This document shows, piece by piece, positions 34,076-43,863 of a stretch of DNA of 64,000 nt. Each line of letters begins with the position of its first letter. Within the stretch, counting starts at the first letter, position 1. This stretch comes from Streptomyces pseudovenezuelae (lineage in GTDB: Bacteria > Actinomycetota > Actinomycetes > Streptomycetales > Streptomycetaceae), in assembly GCF_029892565.1 (NCBI RefSeq), contig NZ_JARXVH010000002.1, positions 536,501-600,500 on the forward strand. Reading direction: 5' to 3'. The notes below the pieces were generated by a model. That model was not told where the DNA came from and searched no databases. It saw nothing but the letters and a program-made list of their open reading frames with translations. The position numbers and the translations under genes are program-made.

Positions 34076-36190
34076 TCACACGCCCTTGCGGATGTCGTCG
34101 TGGCGTGCGGCGAACCGCAGTCTGCCGTCCGCGACTTGGTACAGGAACCAGCCGCCGTCCTTGTCGGTCTGCAGATACTGGGACTGGCTCTCGTAGCTGA
34201 ACCGGCGGGTGATGCCCTGCCAGGGCGCGCGCAGGAGTTCGGCGCGCAGCGATTCGCGCCCGGTGCCTTCCTGGGCGGCGAGGCCATGGGCGGCGTAGCG
34301 GACGGCGTCGTACGCCTCGGCGGCCCATGGCGGTGGTGCGGTGCGGTGGCGCGCGCGGTAGGCGGTGGCGAAGGACCGGGTGCGGGGGTCCGTGGCCGCG
34401 GCGCAGTAGCCCGTGCTGATCCACCAGCCGTCGCCCGCTTTGAGGAAGGGCGTGGACAGGATGTGCTCGTCGGCTCCCCGTACGCCTCGGTACCCCGCGT
34501 CGTTCAGAGCCCGGGCACAGGCGGCGGCGCGGGCCGGGGTGGCGCCGGCGAAGATCATGGCGTCGTACGAGTGGGAGGCGACGTTCTGGGCGACGGCGGT
34601 GAAGTCGTCGGCGGCGGCCACGTCCAACTGGTCCACCGTGCCGTCGAGTTTGCCGTACACGGTGACCATGCGGACGATGGGGAGGGTCTCCTCGTCGTCG
34701 GTGAGGTCGTGGACGACGACGCTGCGGGTGGGCTTGATGACCCGGTTGAGATAGCGCAGCACGGAGCCGGGACCGGAGGTGCGGGTGGAGCGCAGGACAA
34801 GGGCGCTGGTCGCGTTGACGGCGGTGAGGTCTTCGGTGTCGGCGCGGGTCACCAGCAGGGTCAGCCCGGCCTCGGTGCACACCGGTACCGCGGCGGGCAC
34901 GGCCGCGTTGCCGCCCGCGCCGATCACCGCGTGCACGTCGGTGTCGGCGACGAACCTGGCGGCGCCGGCGGCGGAACCGGCCGCCGTACCTCCGTCGTCG
35001 ACGGCACGCAGCGCCAGGTCGAAGGCCCGGTCGGCGCGCGCGTTGTGCTGGGCCACCGCGAGCTGTGCCCCGAGTTGCTGAGACCGGACCTCGGCGGTCG
35101 ACAGATCGCCCAGCAGGCCGATCACGCGGCGCGGAAGGGTGGGCTTCCCGGCGCCGGGCGGCGTACCGGACCGCCCCCAGCGCCACCAGGCCGTGCCGCC
35201 GCCGATCGCACTGACGCCGACCGCGGCCGACGCGACGAGCAGCCGCCGGCGGGACGGCGAGGGCGGGGCGTCCGTGGGAGGGGAGTCGGCGAAGGACAGG
35301 GCCGTGGGCTCGGGTACCGGCAGGTCGAGGACGGTCGCGGCGCGGTCCGCGACCAGTGCGGGCAGTCCCTCCGGCAGCCATGAGTGCGTGCTGAACTCGC
35401 CGAAGGACGCCCGCAGTTGGGCCACGGTAGGCCGCGCGGACGACTCCTTCGCGAGACAGGCCCGCAGCGTCACGTCGAGTTCGTGGGGTAGTCCGGTCAG
35501 GTCCGGCTCTTCGTTCACGGTCCGGTACAGCACGGTCGCGGCGCCCCCGGTGCCGAACGGGGGCCGCCCGGTGGCGGTGTGGGCCAGTACGCAGCCCAGG
35601 GAGAAGACGTCACTGGGTGCTCCGACCGGCGTACCGCGTGCCTGTTCGGGGGAGAGGTAGCCGGGGGAGCCGATGACCGAGCCGTCCGTGGTGAGGGCCG
35701 TCGCGCCCACGGCCCGGGCGATGCCGAAGTCGATCAGGCGGGGCCCGTCGGCGGCGAGCAGCACGTTCGCCGGCTTCACGTCACGGTGGACGAGCCCGGC
35801 CCGGTGTACGTCGTCCAGCGCGGCGGCGAGTGCGGCGCCGAGCGCGCGGACCTGGGCCGACGGCCATGGCCCGCGGAGCCCGAGAGCCTCGGAGAGGGGC
35901 AGGCCCGGCACGTAGGCGGTGGCCAGCCAGGGCGAGCGGGCGTCCGCGTCGGCCGTGAGGACGGGCACGGTCCACCGGCTCGACAGCCGGGACGCCAGCT
36001 CCGTCTCACGGCGGAACCGCGCCAGGAAGCCGGGGTCCTCGGCGTACTCCTCGCGGATCACCTTCAGCGCGACCCAGGCACCGTGCGGCGAGCGCGCCAG
36101 ATAGACCACGCCCATACCGCCGGCCCCGAGCCGCCCCACGAGCCGGTGCCCGCCGACGGAGGCCGGGTCGGAGGGCAGGAGCCGCTCCAA
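34076..36190 (-). CDS. Ser/Thr kinase fused to a periplasmic-binding domain, copy 2
   Basis: The 704-residue protein has an intact N-terminal Hanks-type kinase (about 14-265: GRLGAGGMGVVYLA, ALKVI, HRDVKPANVLL, DFGIAR, SPEQARG), a proline-rich linker, one transmembrane helix after three arginines (about 313-336), and a C-terminal type I substrate-binding (Leu/Ile/Val-binding-like) domain (about 345-690: IGLLGDLST, VHAVIGAGGNAAV, AYDAVRYAAHGLA). It should sense an extracellular small molecule and signal by phosphorylation. It follows its paralogue after five bases. Confidence 0.9.
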   Translation of the reverse strand: MERLLPSDPASVGGHRLVGRLGAGGMGVVYLARSPHGAWVALKVIREEYAEDPGFLARFRRETELASRLSSRWTVPVLTADADARSPWLATAYVPGLPLSEALGLRGPWPSAQVRALGAALAAALDDVHRAGLVHRDVKPANVLLAADGPRLIDFGIARAVGATALTTDGSVIGSPGYLSPEQARGTPVGAPSDVFSLGCVLAHTATGRPPFGTGGAATVLYRTVNEEPDLTGLPHELDVTLRACLAKESSARPTVAQLRASFGEFSTHSWLPEGLPALVADRAATVLDLPVPEPTALSFADSPPTDAPPSPSRRRLLVASAAVGVSAIGGGTAWWRWGRSGTPPGAGKPTLPRRVIGLLGDLSTAEVRSQQLGAQLAVAQHNARADRAFDLALRAVDDGGTAAGSAAGAARFVADTDVHAVIGAGGNAAVPAAVPVCTEAGLTLLVTRADTEDLTAVNATSALVLRSTRTSGPGSVLRYLNRVIKPTRSVVVHDLTDDEETLPIVRMVTVYGKLDGTVDQLDVAAADDFTAVAQNVASHSYDAMIFAGATPARAAACARALNDAGYRGVRGADEHILSTPFLKAGDGWWISTGYCAAATDPRTRSFATAYRARHRTAPPPWAAEAYDAVRYAAHGLAAQEGTGRESLRAELLRAPWQGITRRFSYESQSQYLQTDKDGGWFLYQVADGRLRFAARHDDIRKGV

Positions 36191-36195
36191 AACCC

Positions 36196-38370
36196 CTACT
36201 CCGTCTCCTGCTTCGGCATGACCGGACCCACCTGCTGGAATCGCCCGTCATGGACCTGGTGGACGTAGGTCTCCGCTCCCATGTTCTGGCTGGTGGTCGC
36301 GAACTGGTTGTAGTCGCTGAAGGAGTACGTGTGCGAGATGCCGTGGTACGTGGCTTTGTGCAGCCGCGTGGCGAGCGAGACCCGGTTGGGACGCCCGCCC
36401 CCGGAGGGCACGGTACGAGCGAACTCCCGCAGCACCATGCGGACGCTGTCGTAGGCTTCCGTGCCGTACGGATCCGGGGCGTCGCCGAAGCGCTTGCGCC
36501 AGGCGGCGGTGAAGCGTTCGGCCTCCTTGGTCTTGAGCGCAGTGGGGTCGACGACGGACGTCACGAGGAGCCAGCCCTCGCTCGCCGCCCCCGCCAGCTT
36601 CGGGAAGTCGGTCCCGTACAGGAGGTGCGACATCCACCGTGAACCCGTGAAGCCGGTCGCGGACACCTGCCGTGCCGCACGGACCGTCGCGTCCAGCGGT
36701 CCGAGGTACGCGAAGTCGTCGACGCCCTGCGAGAGTACGTAACTCACCGCGCCCGGTGCGTCGTCGGTGTCCTCGGCGACGATGCGCGGCACCACCTGAC
36801 CTTTGAGGGCGCTCCGCCACTGGACGACGAGGATGCTGCCCTGGTCGTGCATGACGGACCCGCCGGACCTGTCGATGACGACGCCGAGCCGGCGGCCCGT
36901 CTTCCCGGCGAAGAGCGCCTGCAGCGCGATCCCGGTGCCCTGCGCCGGCTCGGCCGCACCGGTCTGGAAGGTGACGGTCGGGGACCAGATGTAGTAGTCG
37001 TTCTGCCCGGTCGCGCTGGAGACGTTGGTCAGCTTCGCCGCCGCGTAGACGCGCGAGGCGGAGCGCATCGTCAGCTCGGTGACCGGTCCCAGCACCGCCA
37101 CCACGTCCTTGTCTGCGGCGAGTTGGTGGGCGACCTCGGTGGCCCGGTCGAGCTCGCCGCGGTCGTCGAGCACCCGCACCCGCAGGTCGAAGGCGCGGCC
37201 GGCGGTGGCGTTGTGCTCGGCGACGGCGAGCCGCGCGGCCCGCTCGCAGGCCCGGCTCACCGCGGTCCTGTCGCCGGTGCGGCTGACCTGTACTCCGAGC
37301 ACGTACGAGGGCCGGGTGGCCGCCTTGTTCTGCTTGCCGTCGTCGTCCCTCCCCGACGCCCACACCGCCGCCCCGGTGCCGCCGCCCGCCAGCAGCAGCG
37401 CGCCCCCGACCACCAGCAGGCGCCGGCGGGACGTGTGCGATGGCTGTGGCTGTTCGGGGTCGTCCACCACCGTGGGCTCGATGTCCGGCAGGGCGAGGCT
37501 CTCCGCCGAGCGGGTCGCGACGGTACGGGCGACCGGGTCGGGCAGCCAGGCGGAAGGGGACTCGGGGACGTCCGCGGCGAGCCGCAGCCGTAACTCCTCG
37601 GGGCTCGGCCGGAGTTCGGGCTCACTGGCCAGGCAGGCGTCCAGTGTTTCGCGCAACTCACCGGTGACGCCGCCGAGATCGGGGTCGTCGTGGACGGTGC
37701 GGTACAGCAGCGCGTCCGGGGTGCCCGTGCCGAACGGGGGGCGCCCGGTGGCGGCGTAGGCCAGTACGCAGCCCAGCGCGAAGACGTCGCTCGCGGGCGA
37801 GGCGTCCTCGCCGCGCGCCTGTTCGGGCGCGAGGAAGCCCGGGGTGCCGACCACCATGCCCGAGGCGGTCAGGGCCGTGTCGTCGGCGGCCCGCGCGATG
37901 CCGAAGTCGATAAGGCGGGGGCCGTTCACGGCCAGCAGGACGTTGCCCGGCTTCACATCGCGGTGCACCAGGCCCGCCGCGTGCACGGCGGCCAGCGCCT
38001 CACCGAGGAGCGAACCCAGCACGCGTACGGCGGACTCGGGCAGCGGTCCGTGCTCGCCGACCGCTTCCGCGAGCGAGGGTCCGGCCACGAAACCGGTCGC
38101 CAGCCATGGATCGTGGGCGGTGGCGTCCGCGCCGAGCACCGGAACCACCCAGGGGCTGTCGACGCGGCCCGCGAGCTCCGCCTCCCGCGCGAACCGGGCG
38201 CGGAAGCCGTCGTCGGCCGCGCTCTCCGCGCGGATCACCTTCACGGCGGCCAACGCACCCGCCTCGGAACGGCCCAGGTAGACCATCCCCATGCCGCCGG
38301 CACCGAGTCGGCGCAGCAACCTGAAACCCCCGACCGAGGACGGGTCGGACGGACGCAGCGCCTCACTCAT
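36196..38370 (-). CDS. Ser/Thr kinase fused to a periplasmic-binding domain, copy 1
   Basis: The 724-residue paralogue has the same layout: kinase (RRLGAGGMGMVYLG, AVKVIRA, HRDVKPGNVLL, DFGIARA, APEQARG), transmembrane helix after RRR (about 313-335), and substrate-binding domain (VLGVQVSRTGDRTAVSR, DKDVVAVLGPVTELTM, GTEAYDSVRMVLREF). All catalytic residues are present. The ATG at 38370 overlaps the lipoprotein stop by eight bases, so lipoprotein and both kinases form one operon. Ligands resembling amino acids are possible given the domain family. Confidence 0.9.
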   Translation of the reverse strand: MSEALRPSDPSSVGGFRLLRRLGAGGMGMVYLGRSEAGALAAVKVIRAESAADDGFRARFAREAELAGRVDSPWVVPVLGADATAHDPWLATGFVAGPSLAEAVGEHGPLPESAVRVLGSLLGEALAAVHAAGLVHRDVKPGNVLLAVNGPRLIDFGIARAADDTALTASGMVVGTPGFLAPEQARGEDASPASDVFALGCVLAYAATGRPPFGTGTPDALLYRTVHDDPDLGGVTGELRETLDACLASEPELRPSPEELRLRLAADVPESPSAWLPDPVARTVATRSAESLALPDIEPTVVDDPEQPQPSHTSRRRLLVVGGALLLAGGGTGAAVWASGRDDDGKQNKAATRPSYVLGVQVSRTGDRTAVSRACERAARLAVAEHNATAGRAFDLRVRVLDDRGELDRATEVAHQLAADKDVVAVLGPVTELTMRSASRVYAAAKLTNVSSATGQNDYYIWSPTVTFQTGAAEPAQGTGIALQALFAGKTGRRLGVVIDRSGGSVMHDQGSILVVQWRSALKGQVVPRIVAEDTDDAPGAVSYVLSQGVDDFAYLGPLDATVRAARQVSATGFTGSRWMSHLLYGTDFPKLAGAASEGWLLVTSVVDPTALKTKEAERFTAAWRKRFGDAPDPYGTEAYDSVRMVLREFARTVPSGGGRPNRVSLATRLHKATYHGISHTYSFSDYNQFATTSQNMGAETYVHQVHDGRFQQVGPVMPKQETE

Positions 38371-39223
38371 CGCCCGATCCCTTCGCCTCGCCGGACGCGT
38401 CGGCGTCGGTCCCGTCCTCGCTCTTGCCGATACGGTCAACGTCGGCCGTCACGAAGTCGACGCCCCCCAACGCCGCCTCGGTCACCGTCGTCTGTTCCGT
38501 CTCCTTCGCGCCGGCGGGATGCCGCACGGTCGCGGCCACCGTCACCGGGCCGAGCCGGTGCTTGTACCAGTCGAAGCGCCGTGCCTTCCCGGCGCCGTCC
38601 ACGACGTACTGGCCGTACTCGGAGAGGTCGTCGTCCGAGGTGCCCGTCCGCTGCTCGCCGAACGGGTCACCCCGTGAGGTCATGTCCTGCACCACGTCCG
38701 TCGCGTTCAGCCGCTGCTGCGGGCAGCGCAACGGCTCCTCCAGGGACATCGCCATGTCCCGGCGGGCTTCGCGCGTGGAGGTGTGCACGGTCACGGTGAG
38801 GGACACGTACACCGCGCCCTCGCCGCCCGTGCCCGGTCGTATGAAGGACCGCGTGAGGCTCGCGAGGACGGTGTTCGGGATCGCCTCGCGCCGCCACAGA
38901 CAGTCGTCGCCCAGCACCGCCCAGGTGAAGGGGCCGGCCTCGTACGGGTCACGTTTGCGGTATCCGGAACCGAAGTAGTCCGGCCGCACGGTCAGTCCAC
39001 GGACGAAGGCCGTCGCCTCGGTGCGGGTCTTCGGCGCGTCGGCCTCGGCGAGCGTGTACGGCTCGTTGAGCGTCGTCGCCGACGGCGAAGGGCTCGCACT
39101 GCTCCCCCCGGCCGCGCTCGTATCGCTCTCTCGCGTCGCGTCCTCGTCCGCCTGTCCGTTCGTGCATCCGGCCAACAGCAGAGTCACCGCTGCCGCGGAC
39201 AGGACGGGTCCACGTCCTCTCAC
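38363..39223 (-). CDS. Lipoprotein of the kinase operon
   Basis: The 286-residue protein has a lipobox (LLLAGC) after a short signal, a Ser/Thr/Ala-rich linker, and a globular domain with no family I recognise (FTWAVLGDDCLWRRE, YVSLTVTVHTSTREARRDM). The GTG at 39223 is preferred since GGGGG lies five bases upstream and the signal peptide begins immediately. It is the first gene of the operon; an accessory role in presenting ligand to the two kinase receptors is an inference from position. Confidence 0.75.
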   Translation of the reverse strand: MRGRGPVLSAAAVTLLLAGCTNGQADEDATRESDTSAAGGSSASPSPSATTLNEPYTLAEADAPKTRTEATAFVRGLTVRPDYFGSGYRKRDPYEAGPFTWAVLGDDCLWRREAIPNTVLASLTRSFIRPGTGGEGAVYVSLTVTVHTSTREARRDMAMSLEEPLRCPQQRLNATDVVQDMTSRGDPFGEQRTGTSDDDLSEYGQYVVDGAGKARRFDWYKHRLGPVTVAATVRHPAGAKETEQTTVTEAALGGVDFVTADVDRIGKSEDGTDADASGEAKGSGDE

Positions 39224-39374
39224 GCTTACCCCCAGCGCATTCGGCCAACGGTCCCTCCCCTCGGGACCGATGGCCGACCGTAGCGCCATGGGAGGTCAAC
39301 TGGGCCTGCCGGGAGATGAGTTGGGGTAAACGGTAACCCCTTGGCCATCGCTTGGTGACACTTCGTCGGAAGTG

Positions 39375-40151
39375 TCAGCTGTGGGCGACCGTCAGCCCGT
39401 AGAAGGCGACGCGCGCGCCCTTGGTGGTGCTGTCGGAGGACGACTGGTTGTAGGAACCGGCCTTGAAGTACTGCTTGTAGGGGAAGAAGGACGACGGGAT
39501 CGAGTAGTGCGTGGTGGAGCCGTTGACCGTGAGGTCGACGGTGTTCCCGCCGGAGACGGCGATGGAGTACGTCCAGGTCTTGCCGATGGCGACATGGCCG
39601 ACGGTGTGCGCGGTCTGGCCGCCGGAGGGGGAGTTCTCCGTGCCGAGGACGATGTCGCCGTTGGAGTGGTAGTACAGCTCCACGAGGGGCTTGGTGGAGG
39701 TGCCGCCGGTGCCGAGGTGGATCTGGCCGACGCACACGTTGGACGTCACCGACACGACGCGCAGCGTGGCGCTCAGCTTGTGGCTTCCGCTCAGCGACCA
39801 GTTGGCGGCGCTGCCGCTGCGGTTCATCTCCCGCAGTTCGGAGCGCGCGTAGTTGGAGTTGGGGGTCGTGACGCCCTTCTCGGGCGCCCAGAAGGTCATC
39901 GCTCCGTCACGCGTGTCGGTGTAGAAGTACGAGTCCTGGAACCCGCTCGCGCCCTGGAGGCGGGCCGAGGAGATGGTGGTCGGCGAGCCCGGGGAGCCGA
40001 CGGGCTCCTGGAGCTGCCATATCCCGAGGTCGAAGTTGCCGCCGGGGGCTTTGGTGGGGTCGGCGGCGCCGGCCGTGCCGGTGCTCAGGACGACGAGGGT
40101 GCCGATGACGGCCGTGAGGGTCATGCCGGCCCGGACTTTGGGACGGATCAT
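39375..40151 (-). CDS. Secreted alginate lyase, PL7 family
   Basis: The 258-residue protein has a signal peptide (TAVIGTLVVLSTGTAGA) and the three PL7 active-site motifs: RSELREM, QIH (VGQIHLG), and YFKAGSYNQ. It cleaves alginate or related uronic-acid polymers by beta-elimination outside the cell. GAAAGG precedes the ATG at 40151. Upstream there is a nested set of operator-like inverted repeats (40200-40238). It is a single gene, convergent with nothing obvious of its pathway. Confidence 0.92.
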   Translation of the reverse strand: MIRPKVRAGMTLTAVIGTLVVLSTGTAGAADPTKAPGGNFDLGIWQLQEPVGSPGSPTTISSARLQGASGFQDSYFYTDTRDGAMTFWAPEKGVTTPNSNYARSELREMNRSGSAANWSLSGSHKLSATLRVVSVTSNVCVGQIHLGTGGTSTKPLVELYYHSNGDIVLGTENSPSGGQTAHTVGHVAIGKTWTYSIAVSGGNTVDLTVNGSTTHYSIPSSFFPYKQYFKAGSYNQSSSDSTTKGARVAFYGLTVAHS

Positions 40152-40199
40152 GGGCGTGCCTTTCGACGAGGTGGGGGAAGAAGGCGAGCCGAGCGGCGC

Positions 40200-40238
40200 T
40201 TGTTCACGTAGCTGAACACAAAGTTCATTCGTGAACAA
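40200..40238. promoter_or_regulatory. Two GTTCA/TGAAC operators nested in a larger inverted repeat
   Basis: GTTCA-N6-TGAAC (40202-40217) and GTTCA-N4-TGAAC (40223-40236) lie 50-85 bases upstream of the alginate lyase start. The outer arms TTGTTCACG (40200-40208) and CGTGAACAA (40230-40238) are also exactly complementary. Such a doubled dyad suggests cooperative binding of a repressor that controls the lyase. Confidence 0.6.
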
Positions 40239-40354
40239 CGCATGCAGGAGAAGTTAAAGGTCTGAACCATACGCGTCAAGGGGTGAAACGGAGTTGGCGT
40301 CTCAGCTCCGATACGCGACGCGGCCGCCCGGCAACGAGCCGCTGATCACACGGC

Positions 40355-40411
40355 AGCGAGCCGCCGATCACCCGGCGCTTTCGCGCTCGTTCGGGTGGTC
40401 GGCGGCTCGCT
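40355..40411. terminator. 20-bp stem-loop after the methyltransferase gene
   Basis: AGCGAGCCGCCGATCACCCG (40355-40374) pairs at 19 of 20 positions with the arm at 40392-40411 around a 17-base loop. It lies about 46 bases past the stop of the minus-strand methyltransferase gene and probably terminates it. Confidence 0.7.
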
Positions 40412-40456
40412 CTTCGCCGTCGTGTGTCCTTGTGCTCGGTGTCGGCTGGGTCGCCG

Positions 40457-41251
40457 TCAGCCGATGACGCGGGCCACTCCCGCGTAGATCCCGCTGCCTT
40501 CCGGCTCCGACGTCGAGGAGGCCGACGGGTCCCACTCCGTCGCCGTCACCAGCCCCGGAGGGACGAGGGCGAGGCCGTCGAAGAAGCGCTCCACCTCCGG
40601 CCGGGTGCGGAAGCCGAGCTTGATGCCGCCCTTGGCGTACTCGGCGGTGACCTGCGCGGCGAGTTCCGGATACAGGTCGGACGCGGCGTGCGACAGCACC
40701 AGATAGCTGCCGACAGGCAGCGTGGCGACCAGGTTGCGGACCAGGCCGTGGGCGTCCTGCTCGTCGGGGACGAAGTGCATCAGCGCAATCAGCGACAGGG
40801 CGATGGGGCGGTCGAAGTCCAGTATGCGCCGGGCGTGTTCGACGATCAGCTCCGGCCGGCGCACATCGGCCTCGATGTAGTCGGTTTCCCCCTCGGTACG
40901 GCTGACCAGCAGGGCCTCGGCGTGCCGCAGGACGATCGGGTCGTTGTCGGCGTAGACGACCTTCGCCGTCGGCACGATGTCCTGGACGACCTGGTGGAGA
41001 TTGGGCTCGGTGGGGATCCCCGTGCCGATGTCCAGGAACTGGTCGACGTCCTGCGCGGCCAGCCAGGCCGCCGCCCGGTGCATGAACTGCCGGTTCTGTC
41101 GGGCCGCGTCCTTCGCCTCGGGCGGCAGCTTCTCGCCCACGGCCTCGTCCACCGGGTAGTTGTCCTTGCCGCCCAGCAACCAGTCGTAGACCCGCGCGGG
41201 ATGCGCCTTGCTGGTGTCGATCGACGGGGGCGGCTGGGGGTCGGTCGTCAT
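40457..41251 (-). CDS. SAM-dependent methyltransferase, DUF574 family
   Basis: The 264-residue protein matches the actinobacterial DUF574 methyltransferases: PARVYDWLLGGKDNYPVD, the SAM-binding FLDIGTGIPTEPNLHQVV, VVYADNDPIVLRHA and ALMHFVPD. These proteins are abundant in Streptomyces, and their substrates are mostly unknown. It is divergent from a small membrane protein gene. Confidence 0.9.
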   Translation of the reverse strand: MTTDPQPPPSIDTSKAHPARVYDWLLGGKDNYPVDEAVGEKLPPEAKDAARQNRQFMHRAAAWLAAQDVDQFLDIGTGIPTEPNLHQVVQDIVPTAKVVYADNDPIVLRHAEALLVSRTEGETDYIEADVRRPELIVEHARRILDFDRPIALSLIALMHFVPDEQDAHGLVRNLVATLPVGSYLVLSHAASDLYPELAAQVTAEYAKGGIKLGFRTRPEVERFFDGLALVPPGLVTATEWDPSASSTSEPEGSGIYAGVARVIG

Positions 41252-41362
41252 GGCAACTCCATCGCGCCGGGGGGCGGGGCAGGTTCGATGACGATCACTT
41301 TACTGCTCGACTCCACGGGGCAATTCCTGGGGGAGAATCTGTCTGTGCGAGGGGGTGAGGGG

Positions 41363-41599
<237 letters not shown>

Positions 41600-41775
41600 G
41601 CGTCACAGTCGCAATCTTCCAACTGCCGCAAGGCATCACACAGTTATCAGGTCAAGCGTCCCGGACTCTTGACTCGGAAGGCGCCCGCCCCGATCCTCAA
41701 GCCATATCTTGCGCAGGTCATGACAACCTCATGGGTTGGTCAACCTCGCCATCCCACCGACCGAGGGACGTGGCC

Positions 41776-43836
41776 GTGACGCTGATCGCCCGTTCGCACC
41801 GCAGACGCAAGCACGTCACCGTGGTGTCGCTGCTGCTCCTCTTCCTGGCCATGGCCCTTGGCCCCACGCCGAGTTCGGCGGCCGGCAACGACTGGTGGAT
41901 CCCGACCTCACCGCCCACCCCGGACGCCCAGATCAACGTCACCGGCGAACCCTTCACCGGCACCAACTCGGCAGGTGACGTACAGGGGTTCGTCGACGCG
42001 CACAACCACCTGTTCGGCAACGAGGCCTTCGGCGGGCGGCTGATCTGCGGCAAGGTGTTCTCCGAGGCCGGAGTCGCCGACGCGCTCAAGGACTGCCCCG
42101 AGCACTACCCCGACGGCACGCTCGCGATCTTCGACTACATCACCCACGGCGGCGACGGCAAGCACGACCCGGTCGGCTGGCCCACGTTCAAGGACTGGCC
42201 GGCGTACGACTCGATGACCCATCAGGCCAACTACTACGCCTGGGTCGAGCGGGCCTGGCGCGGCGGGCAGCGGGTGCTGGTAAACGACCTCGTCACCAAC
42301 GGCATGATCTGCTCGGTCTACCCCTTCAAGGACCGCAGTTGCGACGAGATGACGTCGATCCGGCTGCAGGCGAAGCTGACTTACCAGCTGCAGGCCTACA
42401 TCGACGCGCAGTACGGCGGCACCGGCAAGGGCTGGTTCCGGATCGTCACCGACAGCGCGCAGGCCCGACAGGTCATCGAGCAGGGCAAGTTGGCGGTGAT
42501 CCTGGGCGTCGAGACCTCCGAGCCGTTCGGCTGCAAGCAGATCCTCGACATCGGGCAGTGCAGCAAGGCCGACATCGACAAGGGACTGGACGAGCTGTAC
42601 GCGCTCGGTGTGCGCTCGATGTTCCTGTGCCACAAGTTCGACAACGCGCTGTGCGGCGTCCGCTTCGACGAGGGCGGCCTCGGAACGGCCATCAACGTCG
42701 GGCAGTTCCTGTCGACCGGCACCTTCTGGCAGACGGAGACGTGCAAGGGCCCGCAGCACGACAACCCCATCGGCACCGCCGCCTCCGCGGCGGAGGACGA
42801 CCTGCCGGCCGGCGTGGCCGTCCCCTCGTACGCCGACGACGCCCAGTGCAACACCAGAGGGCTCACCAGCCTCGGCGAGTACGCCGTGCAGGGCATGATG
42901 AAACGCAAGATGATGCTGGAGATCGACCACATGAGCGTCAAGGCCGTCGGCCAGGCGCTGGACATCTTCGAGGCCGCCTCCTACCCCGGCGTCATCTCCT
43001 CGCACAGCTGGATGGACCTGAACTGGACCGAGCGCGTCTACTCGCTCGGCGGGTTCGTCGCCCAGTACATGCACGGCTCGGAAGGGTTCGCCGCGGAGGC
43101 GGCGCGGACGGACGCGCTGCGCGACAAGTACGACGTGGGCTACGGCTTCGGCACCGACTTCAACGGCATCGGCGACCACCCCGCCCCGCGCGGCGCCGAC
43201 GCCACGAACAAGGTGACGTACCCCTTCAGAAGCGTCGACGGCGGCTCCGTCATCGACAAGCAGACCACCGGCTCACGCACCTTCGACCTCAACACCGACG
43301 GCGCGGCCCATGTCGGCCTGATCCCCGACTGGATCGAGGATATCCGACTCGTCGGCGGCCAGGACGTGGTGAACGACCTGTTCCGCGGCGCCGAGACCTA
43401 CCTCGGCACCTGGGGTGCGACCGAACAGCACCAGGCTTCGGTCAATCTGGCCAACGGCGCCTCGGCCACGGCCAGTTCGTCCGAGTCCAACCCCTTCACC
43501 AGCTACCAGCCGGGCCGGGCCGTCGACGGTGACGACGACTCGCGCTGGGCCAGCGACTGGAGCGACGACCAGTCGTGGCAGGTCGACCTGGGCTCCACCC
43601 ACCTGGTCAGCCGGGTCACGCTGGACTGGGAACGCGCGTACGGGAAGTCGTACCGCATCGAACTCTCCACCGATGGCACCACCTGGCAGACCGCCTGGTC
43701 CACCACCTCGGGAGACGGCGGCCTGGACACCGCCCGCTTCACCGGCACCCCGGCCCGCTACGTGCGGGTCCACGGCCTCGACCGCGGCACCGACTGGGGA
43801 TACTCGCTCTACGAAGTGGGCGTCCACAGCGCCTGA
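41776..43836 (+). CDS. Secreted M19-like metallohydrolase with F5/8-type (CBM32-like) domain
   Basis: The 686-residue protein has a signal peptide (LLLLFLAMALGPTPSSAA), a TIM-barrel amidohydrolase domain with DAHNHLF, LGVETSEPFG, EIDHMS and ISSHSW (metal-binding motifs reminiscent of membrane dipeptidases), and a C-terminal discoidin domain (about 560-686: NLANGASATASSSESN, AVDGDDDSRWASD, RVTLDWERAYGKSYRIELS). It probably acts on a peptide or amide at a surface bound through the discoidin domain. The start is a GTG at 41776; another GTG at 41770 is possible. TetR follows after 27 bases. Confidence 0.8.
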   Translation: MTLIARSHRRRKHVTVVSLLLLFLAMALGPTPSSAAGNDWWIPTSPPTPDAQINVTGEPFTGTNSAGDVQGFVDAHNHLFGNEAFGGRLICGKVFSEAGVADALKDCPEHYPDGTLAIFDYITHGGDGKHDPVGWPTFKDWPAYDSMTHQANYYAWVERAWRGGQRVLVNDLVTNGMICSVYPFKDRSCDEMTSIRLQAKLTYQLQAYIDAQYGGTGKGWFRIVTDSAQARQVIEQGKLAVILGVETSEPFGCKQILDIGQCSKADIDKGLDELYALGVRSMFLCHKFDNALCGVRFDEGGLGTAINVGQFLSTGTFWQTETCKGPQHDNPIGTAASAAEDDLPAGVAVPSYADDAQCNTRGLTSLGEYAVQGMMKRKMMLEIDHMSVKAVGQALDIFEAASYPGVISSHSWMDLNWTERVYSLGGFVAQYMHGSEGFAAEAARTDALRDKYDVGYGFGTDFNGIGDHPAPRGADATNKVTYPFRSVDGGSVIDKQTTGSRTFDLNTDGAAHVGLIPDWIEDIRLVGGQDVVNDLFRGAETYLGTWGATEQHQASVNLANGASATASSSESNPFTSYQPGRAVDGDDDSRWASDWSDDQSWQVDLGSTHLVSRVTLDWERAYGKSYRIELSTDGTTWQTAWSTTSGDGGLDTARFTGTPARYVRVHGLDRGTDWGYSLYEVGVHSA

Positions 43837-43863
43837 GCCACGTCACCCCAACCGAGGACACAC

